Source: Pavlovales sp. CCMP2436 (Eukaryota > Haptophyta > Pavlovophyceae > Pavlovales). Taken from it: 10,040 bases of DNA. The notes beneath the pieces were generated by a model. It ran no database searches, had not been told where the DNA came from, and saw nothing but the letters and a program-made list of their open reading frames with translations. The translations under genes and the position numbers were made by a program. Of the stretch, positions 1-5,413 are shown in pieces; the stretch's first letter is position 1, and each line of letters starts with the position of its first letter. Location of the stretch: positions 85,353 through 95,392 of the forward strand of contig MU631779.1 of NCBI GenBank assembly GCA_026770615.1, written 5' to 3'.

Positions 1-213
1 CCCTCTTCTGTAAAATCGCAGAACCTCCTGGCGCGGCCTGCGGCGTTACACCGCCCCGAGCTCGCCTCCCTCGCGCACGCCGTGCTCGTCGAGCACGCCA
101 GCTACTTGCAGGCGTCCGAAAAGGCTGAGCTTGGCGTCCCCTCTGATTCGTTCACTGTGGCGAAGACGCGCAGGCAGCGCAACTCGGAAGCGCTCGACGA
201 GCTGGAGGCGTGA
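1..213 (+). CDS. 3' end of an unrecognised GC-rich protein gene
   Basis: An open frame enters from the left edge in frame 1 and ends at TGA 211-213, giving the last 70 residues of a protein. The peptide is alanine-, leucine- and glutamate-rich and looks helical (PELASLAHAVLVEHASYLQA), followed by a basic stretch (KTRRQRNSEALDELEA) at the C-terminus. Codons are strongly G/C-ending, as in eIF2B-alpha further right. The start lies outside the window, so no ATG is expected. I do not recognise the family and assign no function. The opposite strand is also open over 46-246, but the plus frame has the better codon bias and a natural acidic/basic composition. Its last ~45 bp, stop codon included, are copied twice downstream (318-364 and 1148-1193). 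Confidence 0.62.
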   Translation, partial: PSSVKSQNLLARPAALHRPELASLAHAVLVEHASYLQASEKAELGVPSDSFTVAKTRRQRNSEALDELEA

Positions 214-218
214 CGCGC
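174..218 (+). repeat. Gene-end repeat, copy 1 (in the gene)
   Basis: The 45 bp from GCAGCGCAACTCGG to GGCGTGACGCGC cover the last 12 codons and the stop of the gene ending at 213. The same block recurs at 318-364 with two extra bases, and at 1148-1193 with the TGA changed to CGA. This copy lies in continuous coding sequence, so it is probably the source. Confidence 0.85.
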
Positions 219-237
219 CATTCAGTCTATCAGTCAA

Positions 238-364
238 AGCAAGCAATGAAGTGAATGTACATTAATCATCGATATATAACTAGTTAGTTGTCGATCATTA
301 TTTAACTGAGTTTATTAGCAGCGCAACTCGGAAGCGCTCCGGACGAGCTGGAGGCGTGACGCGC
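238..364 (+). repeat. Composite repeat unit 1: AT-rich spacer plus gene-end copy 2
   Basis: The spacer 238-317 (with TGAATGTACATTAATCATCG and TCGATCATTATTTAA) is followed by gene-end copy 2 at 318-364. The same order, spacer then gene end, occurs at 1068-1193, so the two parts were duplicated together. Copy 2 has CTCCGGACG where the gene has CTCGACG, a two-base insertion that would break the reading frame, so this is not functional coding sequence. The two units flank element A. Confidence 0.8.
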
Positions 365-428
365 TTGCAATGCGGGCTTGCTTTGGCTGCTTGACGCTTA
401 TGATGCACAACCACGTGCGGACACACAG

Positions 429-1064
429 CGGCTAAACCCCTAAGCCTAGATTTAATCAGCTTTTGGTCAAGCTACGTTCGGCATGCTGTAGCCGACGAAC
501 CGCGCGTCAGACACTTCAGGTCACAGCACATTGCTGTAGACGCCACAACATGGGGATAGCCAAGATTTAATCAGATTGACGATGCGGCCTCCTAGTGGCC
601 TATTATGATCTGGTGAATTCTCTGAAGACATATTACGAAATTTTCTGCATGACAGACGATGACCCTACGTCGCTGCCGCTCGAGCCTGGACCGCTCGCCG
701 AGAGGCCGCTTGACATCGGAGACTCGATGAGCGCTATCATCTGTACCTCAGCCACGCAGGAGGCTATAAGCAAAGGTGTCGCTCGCTCCCCACGCCGCCC
801 AGAGCGCCCACTGACTCGTGCCTATTGGCACCTCCTGAAATTTGCCTATTCAATAGGAATATTTGTTTAGTTAAAATCTGCATTTAATTAGTAATATTTA
901 ATTAGTTATTGAGGAGGTTCTGATGAGCCAGGGCTTTTTCTTTGCCTCTTGAGACCCTACCCTCCAAGGCTCAGCTCTGGAGAACGAACTAGAAACAAAT
1001 GGCGACAGCTTGTACCTTGCCTATTGAATAGGTTTGAATAGGATCTGTCTTAGGGGTCTAGCCG
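429..1064. mobile_element. Element A: non-autonomous inverted-repeat element (truncated relative of element B)
   Basis: The ends form an inverted repeat: CGGCTAAACCCCTAAG at 429-444 and its reverse complement CTTAGGGGTCTAGCCG at 1049-1064 (15 of 16 match). The interior matches the reverse complement of 3961-5297 over most of its length. Both copies carry a short reading frame beginning M(A/T)DDDPTSLPLEP and the near-palindrome CCTATT(C/G)AATAGG (here 845-857 and 1020-1032). Compared with element B, this copy lacks the outermost 30-40 bp on each side, including the ACGCGCG tips. It also lacks the insertion that splits B, so it shows the unsplit arrangement around 950-975. I see no clear target-site duplication. 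No transposase is encoded. Confidence 0.8.
649..870 (+). CDS. Short ORF in element A (73 aa), unknown
   Basis: ATG 649 to TAG 868-870. The peptide begins MTDDDPTSLPLEPGPLAERP and has an Arg/Pro-rich middle (ARSPRRPERP); its C-terminus (YSIG) is encoded by the palindrome CCTATTCAATAGG. The first 23 codons match element B at 64 of 69 bases. After codon 23 the copies differ by one base, so B ends in another frame; read in A's frame, B stays open to a matching stop. This suggests the longer frame is ancestral and B has a one-base deletion. It could be a captured 5' exon of a host gene, a remnant of a transposon protein, or chance in GC-rich DNA. I recognise no domain. Confidence 0.4.
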   Translation: MTDDDPTSLPLEPGPLAERPLDIGDSMSAIICTSATQEAISKGVARSPRRPERPLTRAYWHLLKFAYSIGIFV

Positions 1065-1067
1065 TCA

Positions 1068-1193
1068 GCAAAGAAATGAATTAAATGTACAATACTCATC
1101 GCGTTATATTATAGTTCAAGTTGAAATTATCGATCATTTTAAGTGTGGCAGCGGGAAACTCGGAAGCGCTCGACGAGCTGGAGGCGCGACGCG
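1068..1193 (+). repeat. Composite repeat unit 2: AT-rich spacer plus gene-end copy 3
   Basis: Spacer 1068-1147 (AATTAAATGTACAATACTCATCG, then ATTATCGATCATTTTAA) aligns with 238-317, and gene-end copy 3 (1148-1193) follows. In this copy the stop codon is changed (GGCGCGACGCG instead of GGCGTGACGCG). It starts four bases after element A ends. Confidence 0.78.
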
Positions 1194-1370
1194 TACCCTG
1201 GGTCAGCTCGCAGATTTTATAACGATTGCAAACTCAAATAATTTAATAATCTATTTATAGTAATAAAGATATTTACATCTGACTTTTGCGCAATTCCTCC
1301 ACCGCACTATACTAGCCACTAATTATTCGAATTCGACCTTGTCGTTCCACTAGGTCCTTAGCTGCGCCGG

Positions 1371-1430
1371 GCAGGGCTCCCCCTGGAAGGCCCCCGGAGG
1401 GCCCCCGGAGGGGCCCAGGAGGGTCCAGAG
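1371..1430. repeat. GC-rich short tandem repeat
   Basis: GGAAGGCCCCCGGAGGGCCC continues as GGCCCCCGGAGGGGCCCAGG. An 11-12 bp unit built around CCCCCGGAGGG occurs two to three times and is itself nearly self-complementary, so it could fold on either strand. Confidence 0.7.
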
Positions 1431-1503
1431 CGCACCTCGAACATCCCACTGCGACAGGCACTTTTTTTTATCACTTTTTGATGATTTATCAATAATTGTC
1501 ATC

Positions 1504-1567
1504 ACCGGTGTGGATTGAGATTGTCCGGTGTGGCAGCTCCACACCGGTGCAATTGTCCACACCGGGC
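1504..1567. repeat. Dyad of four CCGGTGTGG sites
   Basis: Two sites read CCGGTGTGG (within 1505-1532) and two read CCACACCGG (within 1540-1567), arranged head to head around CAGCT with a similar gap in each arm. The inner pair forms an almost perfect inverted repeat bounded by ATTG and CAAT. The outermost copy, extended to GTCCACACCGGGCACTCG (1555-1572), recurs exactly, inverted, at 2828-2845 inside the pseudogene. Confidence 0.7.
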
Positions 1568-2071
1568 ACTCGTCAAGGAGCGCGATGCCGCAGCACTCTC
1601 TTGGCCTTGCGCTTCTGGCATGCCGTGCACTCAGGTCGCTGCCCAGCTCCTCGCCGATGGTCGACGCTGCCATGGCGCCCAACGTATCAGCTTCGCCCGC
1701 GACACAGCCGAAGCCGCGCCCTCTCGTCTTTGTGAAGACGCACAAAACGTGAGCCACGCCTGCTACCCATCCCTAACACCCACTGCCCACCCCAATGTAA
1801 CGTGGGCTCTCCCCTGCAACTGCCCTTAACAACAGAGCGTCTAGCACAATCCAGCTCATGATATCGCGCCTTGCGCTTCGCGTGCGTCTGAGCTGCGTGC
1901 CGCCGCCCACTGGGAAGCCGGGGGACGGCTTTGGCTGCCCGTGCAAGCTGAGCATGTCGCCAATAGGCGTATAGTGGCAAGATTCCGCGCACCATGGTAA
2001 CGTATCTTACTGCCTTACGTAACGCCACCCGTCACTCCCGCATTGACAACTCCCCCATCCCTTCCTCGTGT

Positions 2072-2160
2072 GTAGTCGCATAGACGAGCATTTAGAAAGC
2101 TGGGCATTCAGAAACTGAGCCTCCATTACATTACTCAAACGATGCCTAACTGGCTCAAAA
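2072..2160 (+). mobile_element. Relic of the 3530-3689 MITE family
   Basis: The sequence from about 2074 (TAGTCGCATAGACGAGCATT) through AGAAAGCTGGGCATTCAGAAACTGAGCCTC matches the terminal inverted repeat of the MITE at 3530-3689, read from its right end, with scattered differences. It then jumps to a segment like that MITE's interior (TTACATTACTCAAACGATGC against TTACATTACATTCAAACAAT). The other terminus is missing, so this is a truncated, rearranged copy. Confidence 0.65.
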
Positions 2161-2386
2161 ATTAATTTTATTAGTATAAAATTAGAATGACGTGCGCTAA
2201 TGCGCAGCTCGCCTAACCGCCTCGTTCTAATAACGAGGGCGGCAATTTCCAACCTCTGGTCCAGTTCCAGGCGGCAGGGTGAATCAATAATCCTCCATTT
2301 ATCTTAATAACTTTCTCCAGTCGTTTACGAGCCGCAGCTGCTGCTGCCAATGATGCTTTCACCTCGGCCCCTCCTCATCCGCATAG
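2161..2386. other. Intergenic stretch, nothing recognised
   Basis: AT-rich at first, rising in GC toward the decayed gene at 2387. I see no RNA gene, repeat or convincing ORF. Confidence 0.4.
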
Positions 2387-3348
2387 TGCGAGGACACAGC
2401 GAGCGCATACACTTACCCGAGTTGGGAGCGGGCGCGGGGAAGAGCGCGAGATCTCTCGGCGCACGCTGCGCACTTCAGCGCGAAGGACTTCAACCTTATC
2501 GAGACCCGATTTTTGTGCCTCTTTCGCAACACGATGGCGTAAGACTTAGGTTGGTACGCACAGAGAAATTTCTCCACGGCGGACGACGCCGATACCGTCG
2601 TGGTCGCGGCCTTCACAGAGCAGATTGTGAAATCCTTCCATCTTACCTTGATAATGGAGGAAATGTCCCGCTCGACGGTGCTTTTGTCGACAACATGTGT
2701 AAGACTACTAACATTCCTGTCCGGAAAAACAGATCCGGACTAACGGCTTTTAAAATAAAAGCCGCGCGAAGCCGAGGTCAAAACGCCCCACGCTACCATA
2801 TGGGAGCTTCTTTGTGCACATGGCTGGCGAGTGCCCGGTGTGGACCTGATGGAGACGCCAAAAATCAACTCGCAGAAGCTTGACGCGGCGCTGCAGGCAG
2901 AGCGCGAGGCAAACTTGGCATGGCTCAGAAAAAGGCAAGGCGAGCTACTCATGCTGCGCGTGGATACGGCACTCTACGATGCGGCCGTAGTCGCCTTGGC
3001 GAGCAGTGGGCGGACGGTGAAATTGTGCACACAGCAGTGCTCGCCCGCCTGAGCATCGCCCAAAAAGCGCTCACGCTTGCCAAATGCCGGTCTGTTGCGC
3101 CCAACCCCTCGAAGAATGCCACACGGCGCCTCGATGAGCTGGCTGCAGAACGATCGTCATTTGCCGCCGCTGGGCTCGAGGCCAACCAATGCGTAGAAAA
3201 CCCTATGACCAAAGTGAGGAAATGCATACAAGGCGCCAAACTTGTTCGCGCAACAGATGGCGAGAAGATCGCCCATTGGCGGGGCATGCTGCAAGTGGCC
3301 AGTCTATCGTTGCGCTTCAGTGCACAAGATGTTCAGGTCTTTCGTTGA
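2387..3348 (+). pseudogene. Decayed or multi-exon gene of unknown function, about 320 codons
   Basis: One frame with clear codon bias runs from just after TAG 2384-2386 to about 3005. It is interrupted by TAA at 2540, 2741 and 2756. Coding character then moves to the next frame and ends at TGA 3346-3348. Typical peptides are STADDADTVVVAAFTEQIVK, TPHATIWELLCAHGWRVPGV and KLDAALQAEREANLAWLRKR, the last probably a long helix or coiled coil; after the frame change comes RRLDELAAERSSFAAAGLEA. I recognise no family. Two of the stops could lie in a 63 bp intron: GTAAGA at 2699 and AAAAG ending at 2761 are in phase and would remove both. The stop at 2540 and the shift near 3005 have no such explanation, so decay (or sequence error) is more likely. 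No start codon was identified. Confidence 0.55.
2720..2764. other. Two adjacent perfect stem-loops
   Basis: First: TCCGGA (2720-2725), an 8-base loop, TCCGGA (2734-2739). Second: CGGCTTTTA (2744-2752), loop AAA, TAAAAGCCG (2756-2764), a 9 bp stem. Both lie in the stop-bearing part of the pseudogene, inside the possible 63 bp intron. Confidence 0.6.
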
Positions 3349-3377
3349 TTTAACATGCGCCAGCCGAAATGGTATCA

Positions 3378-3481
3378 GATATGTTATACATAATAAATAT
3401 AAATGTATTGCATATATTTATAAGTCCCACTATAGCATTTATAAATATGCAATATATTTATGTATTTAATATGTAATAATA
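3378..3481. repeat. AT-rich imperfect inverted repeat
   Basis: The left arm (about 3378-3424, containing AAATGTATTGCATATATTTA) is an imperfect reverse complement of the right arm (about 3435-3481, containing AAATATGCAATATATTTATG). A short unpaired centre, CCCACTATAG, lies between them. Together they could fold as one long hairpin. It may be an old MITE or simple AT-rich drift after the pseudogene; I see no clear target duplication. Confidence 0.55.
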
Positions 3482-3529
3482 TAATCCGCGGTCAACTAGT
3501 CATGAGAAAGTTTGCGCAGGATTAGGATA

Positions 3530-3689
3530 CAGTCATAGACGGGCATTAAGAAAGCAGAGAATCAGAGTGAGGCTCACTTTCTGAGCAAAATACATACAGA
3601 AAATAGTTACATTACATTCAAACAATGCTGCTTAAACATTGAGGCTCAGTTTCTTAATGCCGAGCTTTCTTAGTGTCCGTCTATGACTG
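3530..3689. mobile_element. 160 bp MITE with TA target duplication
   Basis: The left end CAGTCATAGACGGGCATTAA and the reverse complement of the right end (CAGTCATAGACGGACACTAA) form a terminal inverted repeat of about 27 bp with two mismatches, continuing as AGAAAGC in both. The element is flanked by TA at 3528-3529 and 3690-3691. A weaker inner inverted repeat (GAGGCTCACTTTCT, and GAGGCTCAGTTTCTTAATGC in the right half) follows. There is no coding capacity. A TA duplication and short size fit a non-autonomous Tc1/mariner-type MITE; that is an inference. Related relics are at 2072-2160 and 7774-7981. Confidence 0.85.
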
Positions 3690-3691
3690 TA

Positions 3692-3918
3692 GGGATCACA
3701 GTTTATTGTTACATATTAGGAGGGGCTGCGATAAAAGTGTGGATTATTAATATCAATAATATGTGTATGCACCAAATAATATAGATACATGGCCCATCAT
3801 GTACATTGCTGACATCTCTGTAGGGTTTAAGCTGGCGTCTGACTGTCCTGGAAGTATTGCGGCTTATAGATGGACTTGTACTCGTATATAGCTAGCTAGC
3901 CTTTAGAATAGTTAGCAG
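3692..3918. other. Spacer between the MITE and element B, nothing recognised
   Basis: AT-rich DNA with no ORF of note, RNA gene or clear repeat. It ends in the TTA (3919-3921) that borders element B. Confidence 0.4.
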
Positions 3919-4099
3919 TTATACGCGCGTCATTTTGTAACCCCCCGAAAATGCCAACAGCGGCTAGACCCCTGAGACGGATCCTATTCAAACCTATTCA
4001 ATAGGCAAGGTACACGATGTCACCACTTATCTCTAATTCGTTCTCCGGAGCTGAGCCTTGAAGAAGAGGGTCAGAGGGATGGTAACACATCGAAAAATT

Positions 4100-4310
4100 G
4101 ATGTATCGGAATGTTTCGTGTATCGGATGTATCGGATGTATCGGATGTATCTGATGTATCGCGAGTCACGATACAGGTTACATAGCGTGGTAGATGTATC
4201 TGATGTATATTAGAGGACCAGTTTAAAAAATAGGATGTATCTTTTGATGCATCTTTTGGGCTGATGTATCGTCAAGGTCGATATATCAGATGCATCAGAT
4301 ACATCAAAAC
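4100..4310. repeat. Degenerate GGATGTATC tandem array
   Basis: The 9 bp unit GGATGTATC occurs about four times in a row around 4125-4160 (TATCGGATGTATCGGATGTA). Scattered variants (TGATGTATC, GATGCATC, and the inverted GATACATC) continue to about 4310. The array grows out of the terminal inverted repeat of the nested element. Confidence 0.8.
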
Positions 4311-4507
4311 AGAAGAATTCAAAATAGATTCAGCGCGCGAATCCTCTTTTTGCTGACACAGGTGACGCCCACTATGGGGTATATCCCGGCTATGTTTTTA
4401 TATGATCGCCAAAGTACGATACTACTGTACAACAAGTATAGTAACTTGATAACTATATGTCATGATCTAGTTGTATCAGAGTGATAAAATGAATCAATGT
4501 AATTAAT

Positions 4508-4560
<53 letters not shown>

Positions 4561-4570
4561 CATTTATATA
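4508..4570. repeat. CA/TA dinucleotide microsatellite
   Basis: A short CACACACA run passes into a long TA run that continues to about 4560 with TTTATA interruptions. Confidence 0.9.
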
Positions 4571-4571
4571 C

Positions 4572-4649
4572 ATAGCGGCTCAGCATGGTTCAACAGCGTA
4601 TGTCCGTGATGTAGTTATATATATATAGCGGCTCAGCATGGTTCAACAG
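4572..4649 (+). repeat. 25 bp direct repeat, two copies
   Basis: ATAGCGGCTCAGCATGGTTC followed by AACAG occurs at 4572-4596 and again at 4625-4649 without a mismatch, 53 bp apart. Each copy is preceded by a TATATA run, so the unit probably includes part of the microsatellite. The identity suggests a recent slippage or duplication. Confidence 0.9.
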
Positions 4650-4861
4650 GTGTTGTTCACTCACTGACTTGGTCGACGTCAGACGTTAGTGATGTATCCG
4701 ATACACGATACATTCCGATACATCCATTTTTCGATGTATCACAATGCCTCTGGGTAGGGTCTCAAGAGGCAATGAAAAAGCCTCACCCCATGGATCAGAA
4801 TCTCTTCAATAACTAAGCAAATATTACTAATTAAATGCATGTTTTAGCTAGAAAAACATTC

Positions 4862-5068
4862 CTATTGAATAGGTAAATTTCGGAAGGTACCAATAAGCAC
4901 GAGTCCGTGGGCGCTCTGGGCGGCGTGGGGAGCGAGCGGCACCCTCGCTTTTAGCTTCCTGCGTGGTCGATTTGCAGATGACACCGCTCGTCGAGTCTCG
5001 ATGTCAAGCGGCCTCTCGGCGAGCGGCTCAGGTTCAAGCGGCAGCGACGTAGGGTCATCGTCTGCCAT
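4862..5068 (-). CDS. Short ORF in element B (68 aa), unknown
   Basis: ATG at 5068-5066 begins MADDDPTSLPLEPEPLAERP, nearly identical to the element A frame. One base fewer after codon 23 moves this copy into another frame, ending at a TAG that lies in the palindrome CCTATTCAATAGG. In A's frame the sequence remains open and would encode similar residues (RSPRRPERP, then RAYWYLPKF). The copies therefore agree on A's frame and this one is probably broken. It lies on the same strand as eIF2B-alpha and downstream of it. Function unknown. Confidence 0.38.
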   Translation of the reverse strand: MADDDPTSLPLEPEPLAERPLDIETRRAVSSANRPRRKLKARVPLAPHAAQSAHGLVLIGTFRNLPIQ

Positions 5069-5413
5069 GCTAAAAATTCGTAATTTTTCGCAGTGAAATC
5101 ACCAAATCACAATATGCCACCGGGAGGTCGCATCGCGTCAATCTGATTAAATCCTGACTACCTCCATGTCGTGGCGTCCACGGCAATATGCGGTGACCCT
5201 GGGTGTCGGATGCGTAGTGCGTCGGCTACAGCGTGCCGAACGCAGCCTATTCAATAGGCCAATATCTAGTTCAATAGGCTCAGGGGTCTACTAGCCGACA
5301 GAAGGACAAGGGCGAGAGGTTACAAAAATGACGCGCGTATTATACTTATTATTTAAATATTGTCAATTAAACCGCCACCCCGTGGACTCCATCGACTGCA
5401 TGGCTGGCCCAGT

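Larger units (their letters stand above)
1194..2071. other. No convincing gene; GC-rich tandem repeat and dyad inside
   Basis: 1194-1345 is AT-rich and shows nothing recognisable. 1371-1430 is a GC-rich short tandem repeat with units of the CCCCCGGAGGG type. 1504-1567 is a dyad (listed separately). 1570-2040 is GC-rich with several overlapping open frames on both strands, none with a consistent codon pattern or a recognised motif. The longest minus-strand frame (1350-1757) has no ATG at its upstream end and runs through both the dyad and the tandem repeat. This could be the remains of a gene, but I cannot support one. Confidence 0.5.
4074..4750. mobile_element. Nested TIR element inside element B, rich in GATGTATC
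   Basis: Aligning element B with element A shows extra DNA between CTGAGCCTTG and GGGTAGGGTCTCAAGAGGC. Its ends are a long terminal inverted repeat: the left end GAGGGATGGTAACACATCGA and the reverse complement of the right end (GAGGCATTGTGATACATCGA) both continue AAAATNGATGTATCGGAATGT, about 47 bp with few mismatches. Flanks GAGGGTCA and TGGGTAGG may be a decayed 8-9 bp target duplication of an original GAGGGTAGGG. The interior holds GATGTATC arrays, a TA microsatellite and a 25 bp direct repeat. The 64 aa frame at 4290-4484 shows no codon bias. Long TIRs and 8-9 bp duplications suggest MULE- or hAT-type; low certainty. Confidence 0.75.
3922..5339 (-). mobile_element. Element B: TIR element with TTA target duplication, inverted relative of element A
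   Basis: Left tip TACGCGCGTCATTTTGTAAC and the reverse complement of the right tip (TACGCGCGTCATTTTTGTAA) form a terminal inverted repeat of about 22 bp, flanked by TTA at 3919-3921 and 5340-5342. Inside it is a second inverted pair, CGGCTAGACCCCTGAG (3961-3976) and its complement at 5279-5297 with a 3 bp insertion; this inner pair is what remains at the ends of element A. Three copies of CCTATT(C/G)AATAGG lie at 3993-4005, 4861-4873 and 5246-5258. Without the nested insertion the element would be about 740 bp. No transposase is present. A 3 bp TWA duplication is typical of PIF/Harbinger transposons; that assignment is inference. Its right end is 74 bp beyond the eIF2B-alpha stop codon, on that gene's 3' side. 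Confidence 0.85.

Noticed and set aside
238..1193. LTR retrotransposon with 126 bp direct repeats
   Set aside because: The repeats contain a host gene end, lack TG...CA termini, and the DNA between them is a TIR element with no reverse transcriptase or primer-binding site.
1350..1757. Minus-strand frame of 135 codons
   Set aside because: It starts at GTG rather than ATG and crosses the dyad and the GC-rich tandem repeat, and no family is recognisable.
2539..2563. A 25 bp intron removing the TAA at 2540
   Set aside because: Although it has GT and AG ends, joining at these sites breaks the reading frame and it is shorter than usual introns.
4100..4310. CRISPR-like array
   Set aside because: The 9 bp GATGTATC units are contiguous and degenerate with no spacers, in a eukaryotic context.
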